Positions 41,430 to 51,016 of a stretch of DNA of 64,000 nt are shown piece after piece. The DNA lies in NCBI GenBank assembly GCA_902792895.1, contig CADBBK010000012.1, positions 1 to 64,000 on the forward strand, in the 5' to 3' direction. The position numbers were made by a program, and so were the translations under genes. The notes beneath the pieces were generated by a model, which saw nothing but the letters and a program-made list of their open reading frames with translations, had not been told where the DNA came from and did not search any database. How positions within the stretch are numbered: position 1 is the stretch's first letter; the number at the start of each line of letters is the position of its first letter. Source of the stretch: an uncultured Bacteroidales bacterium. GTDB taxonomy: Bacteria > Bacteroidota > Bacteroidia > Bacteroidales > Muribaculaceae.

Positions 41430-42659
41430 TCAGAAAATCGTATCGTAGATGAGTTGGGTGCCACCCAGGTGGGACTGGATGTAGTCGCCGGCAGACTTGC
41501 CGCACTTGAGGCGCAGGGGCTCGTTCTCGAGCAGGGGGTCCATCGCGGCCGAGAAACTGTCGGCATCGTGGATGCTCATCGCGCCGTCCATAGCGATGAG
41601 GTCGGTGGCCTCCTGGAACTTGTGGTACTTGGGCCCGAAGATGACGGGGATGCCATAGACCGCAGCCTCGTTGATGTTGTGGATGCCGGCACCGAAGCCG
41701 CCTCCCACATAGGCTGCCTGCCCGTAGCGGTAGAGCGATGACAGGAGGCCGAAACTGTCGATAATCAGGCAGTCGGCACTCTCGATGTTTTGAGGCGTGG
41801 CTTCGCTGTAGAAGCGTGCTGGACGCGACAGTTTGGACATGAGGGTGTGCAGGCGGTGACGGTCGAACTCGTGCGGAGCGATGATGAGTTTCATCTCGCG
41901 GTGGGCATTGAAGTAGGGGATGACGATGTCTTCGTCGGGAGGCCACGAACTGCCCATGACCAGCGTGAACGGCGAGTTGCCGACAAACTTCTGGACCAGG
42001 GGGAACTCGCGCGCCGCGGCACGTACGTCGGCCACACGGTCAAAGCGGGTGTCGCCGGCCACGATGACGTTGTCCTTGAAGCCGATGCCAGCCAGTAGTT
42101 CGCGGGACTGCTCGTTCTGGACAAAGATGGTGTCAAAGCACTTGAGCATCTTGCGGAACATGCCGCCCCACGGACGGAAGAATATCTGCTTGGGACGGAA
42201 GATAGCCGAGATGATATAGGTGGGGATGCCGCGCCGCTTGAGGCTCTGCAGATAGTTGCCCCAGAACTCATACTTGACAAAGATGGCCATTGTGGGCTTG
42301 ACCAGGTCCAGGAACTGCTTCACGTTGCTGGGCAGGTCAAAGGGCAGGTACACCACCGTGTCCACCTTGCTGAAGTTCTTGCGCACCTCGTAACCCGAGG
42401 GGGAGAAGAATGTCAACAGGATGCGGCTGTCAGGCTGTTCCCGCTTGATCATCTCGATGAGCGGCCGTCCCTGTTCAAACTCGCCCAGCGACGAGGCGTG
42501 AATCCAGATATAACCACCTGCAGGATCAAGTTTGCGCTGCAGGGTGCGGAAACAGCGCCGCTGTCCGCGAATCATCAGTTTGGCCTTGCGCTTGCGCACA
42601 GCAGCCAGGCGAACAGCATTACGATAGGTAGCGACACCGAAGTTATATAGTGGATCCAT
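41430..42659 (-). CDS. waaA: 3-deoxy-D-manno-octulosonic acid transferase (Kdo transferase)
   Basis: A 409-aa GT30 enzyme that puts Kdo on lipid A. It shows IWIHASSLGEFEQGRPLIE, LLTFFSPSGYEV, VYLPFDLPSNVKQFLD, FVKYEFWGNYL, and the C-terminal YVGGGFGAGIHNINEAAVYG. The length is normal. It acts at the inner face of the inner membrane; the hydrophobic anchor at the N-terminus is weak here. It is the last gene of the surE-gltX-(42697)-waaA run. Confidence 0.93.
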   Translation of the reverse strand: MDPLYNFGVATYRNAVRLAAVRKRKAKLMIRGQRRCFRTLQRKLDPAGGYIWIHASSLGEFEQGRPLIEMIKREQPDSRILLTFFSPSGYEVRKNFSKVDTVVYLPFDLPSNVKQFLDLVKPTMAIFVKYEFWGNYLQSLKRRGIPTYIISAIFRPKQIFFRPWGGMFRKMLKCFDTIFVQNEQSRELLAGIGFKDNVIVAGDTRFDRVADVRAAAREFPLVQKFVGNSPFTLVMGSSWPPDEDIVIPYFNAHREMKLIIAPHEFDRHRLHTLMSKLSRPARFYSEATPQNIESADCLIIDSFGLLSSLYRYGQAAYVGGGFGAGIHNINEAAVYGIPVIFGPKYHKFQEATDLIAMDGAMSIHDADSFSAAMDPLLENEPLRLKCGKSAGDYIQSHLGGTQLIYDTIF

Positions 42660-42696
42660 GATAAGGTTGACAGTTTAAGTTGATTGACGTTAGAGG

Positions 42697-43782
42697 TTAA
42701 TAGAGAGGGGAGAGGTGGCCGCTCTTGAGCCAGGCGTTGTCATGACGGCGTTTCCACAGGTTGTTGTCGATGTAGAAACGGCAGGACACCTGCTGCCAGA
42801 ATCCCGTGAAGTGGTCGGTGGCATGAAACATCAGCGATGCCGACAGGTCCACAAAACGGTTGCTCACCACGTGGGCCGTGAGGTCGGTGCGGCTGTATAG
42901 TTTGTTGTCGTAGTAGGGATCGCCCAGGTTCAGCTGGCTGCCGTGCAGGGAGTAGAGCGGGTAAAGTGGCTTGCCGGCATAGAAGGTCTCGTCGAACTGC
43001 AGCCACCGCCAACGTGCCGTTGCCGTGGCGATGAATCCGGCCTGGTTGAGCCAGCGGTTGTCCTCACGGTTGCGTTGCATCGTGATGATGGCTCCCGCGT
43101 TGATGCGCAGGGAGTCCAGCAGCGTGCGGTGTGAGAAGTCGAGCCCCAGCATGGGGTTGATGAGCAAGTCGTCGTTGACAAACTCGCCCTGGGCATGGCT
43201 GGCCGACTTGGCCAGATGGCTGTACTGCAGATGGCCACCCAGGCGCAGCGGCCCGGTGATGCGCCAGTCGGTGTTGAGCATGGCGCTGAAAGCCTCGCGC
43301 CGTTTCTCGGTCTGCATCTGGCGCCAGTCGACAGCGACCTCGGCATATCCGGCGGGCTTGATGAGCTGCGCCATGATGCCGCGCACGTTGGGCTGGCAGT
43401 AGTTGAGCGAGTCGCTCCACAGGTAGCGCGGCATGCGCTCCACCATGAGCGAGCGCGGCATGAGTCCTGCCGTGACGTGCCAGCCGGTGGGGCTGTTGTA
43501 GCGGTAGTAGAGTGTGGGCAGCACCTTGTAGCCGCTCAGGTTGTCGACCATGGGCTGGTACCACACGACGCCCCCCTTGAGCACATGCTGGCCATCCATC
43601 ATCGAGATGCCCAGCTCGGGAGCCAGGCGTGTGAAGAAGAAGGTCTGGTCGGGTGTGCGGAGATCACCGCCCTCGCGGTTGTTGAGCAGCACGCTCGCAT
43701 CAACGCTCCATTCCACCTCCTGGGCTGCAAGAGGGGGAATGGAGAGCAATAGGGCGAATATGGCTATGAGCCAATTACGCAT
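42697..43782 (-). CDS. Putative outer-membrane beta-barrel protein
   Basis: A protein of about 361 aa from ATG 43782 ([20 protein letters not shown], signal peptide), overlapping the gltX end by 8 bp. The frame to 43863 reads in the gltX shadow. The mature part is made of alternating strands with many Tyr, Trp and Arg ([40 protein letters not shown]) and ends in an aromatic residue, suggesting an outer-membrane barrel. No family recognised. It lies between gltX and waaA, so a role in envelope assembly is plausible but unproven. Confidence 0.68.
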   Translation of the reverse strand: MRNWLIAIFALLLSIPPLAAQEVEWSVDASVLLNNREGGDLRTPDQTFFFTRLAPELGISMMDGQHVLKGGVVWYQPMVDNLSGYKVLPTLYYRYNSPTGWHVTAGLMPRSLMVERMPRYLWSDSLNYCQPNVRGIMAQLIKPAGYAEVAVDWRQMQTEKRREAFSAMLNTDWRITGPLRLGGHLQYSHLAKSASHAQGEFVNDDLLINPMLGLDFSHRTLLDSLRINAGAIITMQRNREDNRWLNQAGFIATATARWRWLQFDETFYAGKPLYPLYSLHGSQLNLGDPYYDNKLYSRTDLTAHVVSNRFVDLSASLMFHATDHFTGFWQQVSCRFYIDNNLWKRRHDNAWLKSGHLSPLY

Positions 43783-45313
43783 CAGCGGGCAGGTGGATGT
43801 TCTCGATGCCGGCGTTGAGGCGGTCCAGCGTCTCGTCGCGTCCCAGCAGACGGGTGATTTCAAACATGTGCGGTCCGCGGCACTCGCCGACGACGGTCAG
43901 GCGGAAAGCATTCATCACGTTGCCCTTGTGGTAACCGTTCTTGTCAATCCAGTCCATGACCAATTTCTCGGTGTCCTCCATGTCGTCCATGTCGGCATTG
44001 TCGAGCAGGCCGGCCAGCTGGCGCATCAGTTCGGGCGTTTCGGGTTTCCAGCGCTTGCGGATGTCCTTCTCGCTGTAGGTGGTGGGGCGTACGAAGAAGA
44101 AGTTGGCCTGGTCCCACAAGTCGGTCACAAAGGTGGCACGGCTCTTGACCAGCGCCACGACCTCGGTGATGAACTCGTCGCTGAAGTCGGCCACGTTGAC
44201 GCCATGCTGCTCGAGTTCGGGCTTGAACAGCTGTGCCAGCTCGTGGTCGTCCATCCTCATCAGGTACTCGTGGTTGAACCACTTGCCCTTCTCAAAGTCA
44301 AACTTGGCACCCTTGCGGGAGCAGTGGTCGATGGAGAATTCCTTGATGAGCTCGTCCATCGAGAAAATCTCGCGGTCGTCACCGGGGTTCCAGCCCAGCA
44401 GGGCGAGGAAGTTGATGACAGCCTGGGGCAGATAGCCTTTCTCGCGGTAGCCGCTGGAGCGCTCGCCACTCTTGGGGTCGTCCCAGTCGAGGGGGAAGAC
44501 AGGGAATCCCAGACGGTCGCCGTCACGCTTGCTCAGCTTGCCCTTGCCGTCGGGCTTGAGCAACAGGGGCAGGTGCACAAATGCGGGCATGGTGTCCTCC
44601 CAAGCGAAGGCCTGGTAGAGCAGCACATGCAGCGGAGCACTGGGCAGCCACTCCTCGCCGCGGATGACGTGGGACACCTCCATCAGGTGGTCATCGACGA
44701 TGTTGGCAAGGTGGTAGGTGGGCAGATCATCGGCGCTCTTGTAGAGCACCTTGTCGTCGAGAATCGACGAGTTGATGGTCACATCACCGCGCAGCAGGTC
44801 GTGAACCACGACGTCCTGGTCGGGGTCGATGCGGAAACGCACCACCCATTTCTCGCCCTTGTCCATCAGGGCCTTGACCTCGTCGGCGGGCAATGACAGT
44901 GAGTTGCGCATCATGCCGCGCGTGCGTGCGTCGTACTGGAAGTTCTTGATTTCCTGGCGCTTGGCTTCAAGCTCCTCGGGGGTATCAAAGGCATAGTAAG
45001 CCTTGCCGGCGTCCACGAGTTGCTGCATGTACTTGCGGTACAGGTCGCGGCGCTCACTCTGCTTGTAGGGGCCGTAGTTGCCGCCCTCGCGCACGCCCTC
45101 GTCGATGCCGATGCCCAGCCACTGCAGAGCCTCGTTGATGTAGGCTTCGGCTCCGGGGACAAGGCGGGCGCTGTCGGTGTCCTCGATGCGCAGAATCATG
45201 TCACCGCCATGCTGGCGGGCAAACAGGTAGTTAAACAATGCCGTGCGCACGCCGCCAATGTGCAGCGGGCCAGTGGGTGAAGGCGCAAAGCGCACTCTTA
45301 CTCGTCGTTCCAT
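43775..45313 (-). CDS. gltX: Glutamyl-tRNA synthetase
   Basis: A 512-aa class I synthetase. The HIGH motif is in [20 protein letters not shown] and KMSKS is represented by [25 protein letters not shown] is the typical second block. It charges tRNA-Glu. It starts 51 bp after surE and overlaps the next gene by 8 bp. Confidence 0.96.
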   Translation of the reverse strand: MERRVRVRFAPSPTGPLHIGGVRTALFNYLFARQHGGDMILRIEDTDSARLVPGAEAYINEALQWLGIGIDEGVREGGNYGPYKQSERRDLYRKYMQQLVDAGKAYYAFDTPEELEAKRQEIKNFQYDARTRGMMRNSLSLPADEVKALMDKGEKWVVRFRIDPDQDVVVHDLLRGDVTINSSILDDKVLYKSADDLPTYHLANIVDDHLMEVSHVIRGEEWLPSAPLHVLLYQAFAWEDTMPAFVHLPLLLKPDGKGKLSKRDGDRLGFPVFPLDWDDPKSGERSSGYREKGYLPQAVINFLALLGWNPGDDREIFSMDELIKEFSIDHCSRKGAKFDFEKGKWFNHEYLMRMDDHELAQLFKPELEQHGVNVADFSDEFITEVVALVKSRATFVTDLWDQANFFFVRPTTYSEKDIRKRWKPETPELMRQLAGLLDNADMDDMEDTEKLVMDWIDKNGYHKGNVMNAFRLTVVGECRGPHMFEITRLLGRDETLDRLNAGIENIHLPADA

Positions 45314-45364
45314 ATCTGTGATGTGTTTGTGTTGTCTTTATATTATATATAATGTGAAAATCGG

Positions 45365-46141
45365 TTACAGCAACAAGTCGCTCACTGCTTTCAGCGACTG
45401 GTAGTCGGTCTGGTCGATGTGGCACGGTGTCACCGTGGCATAGTGGCGGCGCAGCCAGTACATGTCGGTGCGGTCGTCATTGTCATCGAGCATCTCGTAG
45501 TCACCTGTCATCCAGTAGTAGTTGCCGCCCATGGGATGGTCGCGCTTCTCCCACTCGTTGACCCATCGGCCCAAGTCGCTGATGGTGACCTTCAGTCCCT
45601 TGACAGGATGTTCGGTCATGGGCGGGATGTTCACGTTCAGGCAGACGTCCTTAGGCAGCCCGCCCTTGAGGACACGCTGCAGCACCTGGTCGACCAGCGG
45701 CTCGCATCCCGTGGTGACGGTCTCTCGCCCGTGCAGGCCATAGGAGAAGGCTACCGACGGCACGCCGTGCATGATACCCTCATAGACACAGGCCATCGTG
45801 CCGCTGTAGAGCGTGCTGATGCCCATGTTGAAGCCGTGGTTGATACCGGCGAGCACCAGGTCGGGCTTGCGGTCGGTCATCAGTTGACTGATGGCGAGCT
45901 TGACGCAGTCGGCCGGTGTCCCCGAGATTTCATAGGCCGTGAAGCCCTCGCGCTGCTCAACGAGTTGGGCGCGCACGGGACGGTCGAGCGAGATGGCGCT
46001 GGACTTGCCGCTCTGGTGCTCGACGGGCGCAGCGACAAACAAGTCGCCGTAGCGCTGTGCCACCTTGATGAGCGAGTGGATGCCGTTGAAGTGATAACCG
46101 TCATCATTGCTGATGAGGATGAGAGGTCTCTTGTTGTCCAT
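45365..46141 (-). CDS. surE: 5'/3'-nucleotidase SurE
   Basis: A 258-aa phosphatase. The metal-binding ILISNDDGYHFNGI is at the N-terminus, with APVEHQSGKSSAISLDRPV and ISGTPADCVKLAI, and LAGINHGFNMGISTLYSGTM. It acts on nucleoside monophosphates. It is the first gene of the surE-gltX-waaA run and is divergent from nagB. Confidence 0.95.
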   Translation of the reverse strand: MDNKRPLILISNDDGYHFNGIHSLIKVAQRYGDLFVAAPVEHQSGKSSAISLDRPVRAQLVEQREGFTAYEISGTPADCVKLAISQLMTDRKPDLVLAGINHGFNMGISTLYSGTMACVYEGIMHGVPSVAFSYGLHGRETVTTGCEPLVDQVLQRVLKGGLPKDVCLNVNIPPMTEHPVKGLKVTISDLGRWVNEWEKRDHPMGGNYYWMTGDYEMLDDNDDRTDMYWLRRHYATVTPCHIDQTDYQSLKAVSDLLL

Positions 46142-46167
46142 TCGGTTCGTTTTGATGAATTTGAGTG

Positions 46168-46175
46168 CAAAGTTA
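46168..46175 (-). promoter_or_regulatory. -7 box for surE
   Basis: TAACTTTG on the minus strand, 26 bp before ATG 46141; the -33 box is not clear. Confidence 0.5.
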
Positions 46176-46208
46176 CAACTTTTTTATGGAGTTTTGGCAG
46201 AAATGGTG

Positions 46209-46216
46209 TAACTTTG
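46209..46216 (+). promoter_or_regulatory. -7 box for nagB
   Basis: TAACTTTG on the plus strand, 36 bp before ATG 46253; divergent from the surE box. Confidence 0.5.
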
Positions 46217-46252
46217 CCTTGCTAAAAACAAATCTAATCAGAATCAAGAATT

Positions 46253-47062
46253 ATGAGATTGATTATCCAACCAGATTACGAGAATGTATCTAAATGGGCT
46301 GCCCGTTTTGTCGCCAAGCGCATCAACGATGCCAAGCCCACAGCCGAGAAACCTTTTAAGTTGGGTTGTCCCACGGGAAGTTCGCCCCTGGGCATGTACC
46401 GCGAGCTCATCGCCATGAACAAGGCCGGTAAGGTGTCGTTTGAGCATGTCATCTCCTTTAACATGGACGAATACTGTAACCTGCCCGAGTCGCATCCCGA
46501 GAGTTATCACTCATTCATGTGGAACAACTTCTTCTCCCACATCGATATCAAGCCCGAAAACGTCAACATCCTCAACGGCAATGCCCCTGACCTGCTGAAG
46601 GAGTGTGCCGACTATGAGGCACGCATCCAGGCTGCTGGCGGCATCGACCTGTTTATGGGCGGCGTGGGCCCCGACGGGCACATCGCCTTCAACGAGCCCG
46701 GCTCGTCGTTGACGTCGCGCACGCGCCAGAAGACGCTCACCCAGGATACCATCATTGCCAACAGCCGCTTCTTTGACGGCGACCTGAACAAGGTGCCCAA
46801 GACGGCGCTGACCGTGGGCGTGGGCACCGTGATGGATGCCCGCGAGGTGATGATCATCGTCAACGGCCATGGCAAGGCCCGCGCCCTGCAGCAGGCCATC
46901 GAGGGCGGTGTGTCGCACATGTGCACCCTGAGCGCCCTGCAGATGCATCCCCATGCCGTCATCATCGCCGATGAGATGGCTGTCGATGAACTCAAGGTGA
47001 GCACCTACCGCTACTTCAAGGATATCGAGCACGACAACCTCGACCCCGATACCTTGCTGTAA
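46253..47062 (+). CDS. nagB: Glucosamine-6-phosphate deaminase
   Basis: A 269-aa enzyme that converts glucosamine 6-phosphate to fructose 6-phosphate and ammonia. It contains [16 protein letters not shown] (phosphate loop), [20 protein letters not shown], then [20 protein letters not shown], the family hallmarks. It allows use of amino sugars, for instance from mucin or peptidoglycan. The monocistronic transcript is followed by a 9-bp repeat array and a terminator. Confidence 0.96.
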   Translation: MRLIIQPDYENVSKWAARFVAKRINDAKPTAEKPFKLGCPTGSSPLGMYRELIAMNKAGKVSFEHVISFNMDEYCNLPESHPESYHSFMWNNFFSHIDIKPENVNILNGNAPDLLKECADYEARIQAAGGIDLFMGGVGPDGHIAFNEPGSSLTSRTRQKTLTQDTIIANSRFFDGDLNKVPKTALTVGVGTVMDAREVMIIVNGHGKARALQQAIEGGVSHMCTLSALQMHPHAVIIADEMAVDELKVSTYRYFKDIEHDNLDPDTLL

Positions 47063-47071
47063 AGAACAGAC

Positions 47072-47134
47072 CTCCGAGTTCTCCGAGCTCTCCGAGTTCT
47101 CCGAGACCTCCGAGTTCTCTGTGTTCTCCGAGAG
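47072..47134. repeat. 9-bp tandem repeat (CTCCGAGTT), 7 units
   Basis: Seven 9-bp units from 47072 to 47134, consensus CTCCGAGNN, between the nagB stop and its terminator. Confidence 0.9.
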
Positions 47135-47140
47135 GAAAAT

Positions 47141-47170
47141 TAAAAGAGCCTGGGAAACCAGGCTCTTTTA
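47141..47170 (+). terminator. nagB terminator
   Basis: TAAAAGAGCCTGG and CCAGGCTCTTTTA form a 13-bp perfect stem with a 4-nt loop. Confidence 0.85.
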
Positions 47171-47245
47171 ATTATTAGCATAAAAAAAGCTGCTCGGGCC
47201 TAACGGCGGGAACAGCTTCAAACTTTCTCTGTCGTAAACTCTTGC

Positions 47246-47470
47246 TTACTCGGCGGGAGTCTCGGCGGGAGCAGCCTCCTCAGCGGGAGCGGCAGCCTCA
47301 GCGGGAGCAGCAGCAGCGCTGTCAGCAACAACGGCGGTGTCAACGGGAGCCTCTTCTACAACCATGGTGGTGTCCTCGGCGGGAGCCTCGGTGGTCTCGG
47401 TGGTGTTGTTGGTGCAGGAAATCATGCTAACGCTAGCGATAACGGCAAGAGCCAAAACTAACTTCTTCAT
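47246..47470 (-). CDS. Small Ala/Glu-rich lipoprotein
   Basis: A 74-aa protein from ATG 47470 (MKKLVLALAVIASVSMISC, lipobox). The mature part is low-complexity: TTETTEAPAEDTT and runs of AAPAEEAAPAE. Abundant small lipoproteins of this kind are known in Bacteroidetes; the function is not. A promoter box is at 47527-47534. Confidence 0.75.
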   Translation of the reverse strand: MKKLVLALAVIASVSMISCTNNTTETTEAPAEDTTMVVEEAPVDTAVVADSAAAAPAEAAAPAEEAAPAETPAE

Positions 47471-47526
47471 TTTCTTAAGTACTTTTAAATAATAAAACAA
47501 TTAATATTCGGTTGTTAAAATCGGTG

Positions 47527-47556
47527 CAAAGGTATAACAAATATTTCACCTGCAAA
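47527..47556 (-). promoter_or_regulatory. Promoter of the small lipoprotein gene
   Basis: TTTG, 18 bp, TACCTTTG on the minus strand, 57 bp before the ATG. Confidence 0.5.
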
Positions 47557-47650
47557 CTTTTTTTGAGTTTTTTTTATCGTCATTTTTAAATCGGTCAAAT
47601 ATTTTTACCCAAAATTCAATCGTTAACGTCTGATAATCAATCGGATAATT

Positions 47651-47680
47651 TAACGGATGCCAACAATTCGGCATCCGTTA
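47651..47680 (-). terminator. Terminator of the acyl-CoA synthetase gene
   Basis: TAACGGATGCC and GGCATCCGTTA, 11-bp perfect stem, 57 bp after the stop. Confidence 0.8.
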
Positions 47681-47736
47681 AATTTTGTTAACCCTAGGTA
47701 AGGCGGCTCCATAAGCCACCATTTTTGGCTCCGAAA

Positions 47737-49398
47737 TCAGTTGCTGTAGAGGTAGCGCTTGATGCTGCGTTTAGGCGTTTTGTCAAACTCGGTGGCCATC
47801 AACTGGATCTTGGCAATCCTTTCATAGGGAGCCACCAGCTTGTTCAACTCGGTGCGTATTTCCTCCATCAGTGCGGGCAGCTTGTCGCGAGTGACGCCCA
47901 GCTGGTCCATCGCGTCATAGTCGGGATAGACTAGCGCCACGAGTTTGCCCTCGCGCATCACGACAAGGCTCTCGCTCACGTAGAGCATGTTGTTGAGTTT
48001 TGCCTCGATTTCCTCGGGGTAGATGTTCTGGCCGCTGGAGCTGAGCAGCATGGTCTTCAGGCGTCCCCTTATAAATAATGTGCCATCGGCATTCAGGGTA
48101 CCCATATCGCCGGTGTGGAGCCATCCGTCCTCATGCAGTACCTTGTCGGTAGCCTCGCTGTTGTGGAAATAGCCCTGCATGACGTTCTCGCCGCGCACAC
48201 AGATTTCGCCGGGGATGTTCTCGGGGTCCTCGCTCAGGATCTTGCACTCCATGATGCCCGGCAGGATGCGTCCTGCGCTGTGGGGCACAAACTCGCGCCA
48301 GGGGGTGTGGCTCACCAGCGGGCCGCACTCGGTCATGCCGTAGCCCACGGTGAATGGGAACTTGATCTTGTAGAGGAAATCCTCGACCTCGGCATTGAAG
48401 GGGGCGCCACCGACGATGACCTCCTCAAACTCGCCGCCGAAGGCCTCGATGAGTTTGTTGCGGATCTGGCCATAGATGCGCCTGTCCAGATAGGGAACGG
48501 CCAATGCCCATCGCAAGGCGCCCCTGCTGATCATGGGCACAATCATCTTGCTGTAGATTTTTTCCAGTACCAGGGGTACGGTGAACACTACGTTGGGTTT
48601 GACCTCGGACATCGCTTTGACCAGAATCTTGGGGGACGGGATGCGTCCCAGCAGCGTGATGTGGGCACCAACGGCAAGTGCGGTGAGCATATCGAAGGCG
48701 CACCCGAAGGCGTGTGCCAGCGGCAGGAAAGCCAGGTCTCGGGACCCCTTGAAGTGCAGTCCTGAGTTAATGCCATAGACGACGTTGCCAGCCAGATTGT
48801 TGGCCGTGAGCATCACACCCTTGCTGAAGCCCGTCGTTCCCGACGTGTAGTTGATCTCGACCAGGGCATCGTTGGGGACCTCGGCAAAGTGGATGTCGTT
48901 GCGGTAGAACCCCTCGCCGTATTGCTCGTTGAAGGCATCCTCGATGCCCTCCATGGCCTTGCTGACGCACTCGCCCTCTTTCTCAGCCAGGAGTTTCTTG
49001 TCCTCGAGCTGGATGACGGCACGCACGCGCGGCATCTTGTCAAACTCGAGGTTCTCCCAGATGCTCTTGCTGATGAACAGCATCGTTGCCTCGCTGTGGT
49101 TGATGATGTGCTGGGCATCGGCGGGGTTGAACTCTTGCAGGATGGGCACGATGACAGCACCATAGGTGATGGTGCCCATGAAGGTGATGACCCAGTTGGG
49201 GATGTTCTTGCCGATGAGGGCGATGCGGTCACCGGGCTTGACATTGCAGTTCTGGAACAGCAGGTGCAGCTTGGCGATATTGCGTGCAAAATCGCCATAG
49301 GTCAACTTTTCGCCAGTATTGTAGTCGGTTAATGCGGGCAGTTCCCAGTTATCGATGAAACTGCGCTCATAAATTTTGATCAGGTTCTCCTTCATCAT
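47737..49398 (-). CDS. AMP-binding long-chain acyl-CoA synthetase
   Basis: A 553-aa ANL-family enzyme. The P-loop is INYTSGTTGFSKGVM, followed by LPLAHAFGCAFDML, VGYGMTECGPLVS and WLHTGDMGTLNADG, and ends with the catalytic Lys region DKTPKRSIKRYLY. It activates a fatty acid with ATP and CoA; chain length is not known. A promoter box is at 49422-49429. Confidence 0.9.
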   Translation of the reverse strand: MMKENLIKIYERSFIDNWELPALTDYNTGEKLTYGDFARNIAKLHLLFQNCNVKPGDRIALIGKNIPNWVITFMGTITYGAVIVPILQEFNPADAQHIINHSEATMLFISKSIWENLEFDKMPRVRAVIQLEDKKLLAEKEGECVSKAMEGIEDAFNEQYGEGFYRNDIHFAEVPNDALVEINYTSGTTGFSKGVMLTANNLAGNVVYGINSGLHFKGSRDLAFLPLAHAFGCAFDMLTALAVGAHITLLGRIPSPKILVKAMSEVKPNVVFTVPLVLEKIYSKMIVPMISRGALRWALAVPYLDRRIYGQIRNKLIEAFGGEFEEVIVGGAPFNAEVEDFLYKIKFPFTVGYGMTECGPLVSHTPWREFVPHSAGRILPGIMECKILSEDPENIPGEICVRGENVMQGYFHNSEATDKVLHEDGWLHTGDMGTLNADGTLFIRGRLKTMLLSSSGQNIYPEEIEAKLNNMLYVSESLVVMREGKLVALVYPDYDAMDQLGVTRDKLPALMEEIRTELNKLVAPYERIAKIQLMATEFDKTPKRSIKRYLYSN

Positions 49399-49421
49399 AG
49401 CGGTTACACGGATTTTGTTTG

Positions 49422-49429
49422 CAAAGATA
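49422..49429 (-). promoter_or_regulatory. -7 box for the acyl-CoA synthetase gene
   Basis: TATCTTTG on the minus strand, 23 bp before the ATG. Confidence 0.5.
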
Positions 49430-49506
49430 ACACAAACTTTTCAGTTATCCGTTTTCAGCCTCAGTTTTTTGAAGGGGAACATGATTTGGCCAGTGAGAGC
49501 ATGCGT

Positions 49507-50967
49507 CTAGTCGGCCTGTTGCGGCTCATCCCACTGCTGGTGCAGAAAGTCGATTTTCCCCCGCATCATGGGTTTATAATATAATGTACTGTGCTGCTTG
49601 ACGTCTTTGAACCACTTATATAACTGTGGCCAGCGGGCTTTATCGGTGTGGGATGCCGGGTTGATTTTGTCCACCACCGAGTCCATGTATTCTTCCATCG
49701 TTTCCAGGGCACCGGCATCATTCAGCCTGTCCCAGTGCTGCTTGACCGCATGCTGGAACTCGGGGAAGGTGGCCAGCGTTCTCAGCCAATGGATGACGTA
49801 ACTGTTGTTCTCATAGATGAAGCATGGCCCCTCAGGCAACTGCCGGTTATACGCGGCCCCGAAATCCCATACGGGCCCGAACAGCAGCTTGGTGCTGTCG
49901 CCCCGCTGCTTGTGGACGAACAGGCTGTTGCTGAACGACTCGATGTTGTCGGCTATCTCGTTGACGATATAAAAGCATGCGAGCGTGTCGATGTCGATGT
50001 ATTGTTGCCAGTTACTAGCGATGCTGTCGATGCTGTCGGTGGCATGGATGGCGCTGTTAGTGTCGGTGAAGAACTGATAGATATAGTCATACTGCGCCTG
50101 TGACAGGCTGTCGGGACTCTGGTACTCCACACCTATCCAAGTATCGTGGTCCTCATAGACGATGAACTGGTTCTCCACGATGCGGTTGCCCAGTTCAAGC
50201 AACCATCCGCCGGTAATCAGTTCTGGGTCCTCGCCGCCGTTGTCCTGCTCGATGACGTTGACACGATTCTTGCCGACGCGTATTTTCTCGGTGAGAAAGT
50301 ATAGCCCGATGTATTGCCCGTTGAGGACCACTTCGACAGGCTCCTGTGCGGGAGTATAGGCCAGCCCGATGCGACGGCTCAGTTCAAAACCCAGCGGGTT
50401 GGACCAGTAGTCGGTTGCCAGCAGGCAGAAGTGCTTGTTGCTGTTCATGCCCAGCGGTTTCTGCTTGTTGTCAAACTTCAGGCGGAACGGCTTCTTGTCC
50501 ATGTTGTTCCAGGTGTAGTTGCCTCGCCCCTTGATCTGCATGCCCAGCGGGTGGGCACTGCTGCCCAGCGACTCGTATCCCTCGATGCCCATCGCGTCAA
50601 TCCACCAGTCGGCGTGTAGGTAGTAGTCCTTGCTGGTGATGTCGCGGTACCCCTCGGTGTTGATGTACATCACCGGCAATGTGCCTGAGAACGAGGGCAT
50701 GGGCGGCAGGGTGCCGCCGAGCAGTTTGCCAATGACGGCATTGACATCGGCGATGGTGATTTCGCGGTCCCCGTTCACGTCGTAGGCATAACGGTAGAGC
50801 GAGTGATACTTCTCGTCGTTCAGAATCGAGTTGATGAGGACGTTCACGTCGGCGATGGTCACCTCCCAGTCGCAGTTTACGTCGCCGCGCGGACGCAGCA
50901 AGTCCTGGCCATGCAGGGTTAGCATCGACCAGGCAGCGATGAGTGTGATGAGTGTGAATCGTTTCAT
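49507..50967 (-). CDS. CotH-kinase-family secreted protein with N-terminal dockerin module
   Basis: A 486-aa protein with a signal peptide (FTLITLIAAWSMLTLHGQD). A dockerin-like pair follows at residues about 28-85 (DVNCDWEVTIADVNVLINSI and DVNGDREITIADVNAVIGKL). The CotH domain (residues about 100-470) shows MQIKGRGNYTWNNMDKKPFR, LATDYWSNPL, EVVLNGQYIGLYFLTEKIRV, and LLFGPVWDFGAAYNRQ. CotH proteins are atypical kinases or cell-surface proteins. The DWDFxxA-like part is intact. It is followed by the DUF4919 gene upstream on the same strand. Confidence 0.85.
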   Translation of the reverse strand: MKRFTLITLIAAWSMLTLHGQDLLRPRGDVNCDWEVTIADVNVLINSILNDEKYHSLYRYAYDVNGDREITIADVNAVIGKLLGGTLPPMPSFSGTLPVMYINTEGYRDITSKDYYLHADWWIDAMGIEGYESLGSSAHPLGMQIKGRGNYTWNNMDKKPFRLKFDNKQKPLGMNSNKHFCLLATDYWSNPLGFELSRRIGLAYTPAQEPVEVVLNGQYIGLYFLTEKIRVGKNRVNVIEQDNGGEDPELITGGWLLELGNRIVENQFIVYEDHDTWIGVEYQSPDSLSQAQYDYIYQFFTDTNSAIHATDSIDSIASNWQQYIDIDTLACFYIVNEIADNIESFSNSLFVHKQRGDSTKLLFGPVWDFGAAYNRQLPEGPCFIYENNSYVIHWLRTLATFPEFQHAVKQHWDRLNDAGALETMEEYMDSVVDKINPASHTDKARWPQLYKWFKDVKQHSTLYYKPMMRGKIDFLHQQWDEPQQAD

Positions 50968-51016
50968 AAAAAGGCTTGAAGGTTATTGGAGTAGGGTTTA
51001 GTTTGGGCTCACACCG

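Noticed and set aside
43541-44896. Plus-strand frame of 451 codons
   Set aside because: Antisense to gltX and its neighbour; no recognisable domain.
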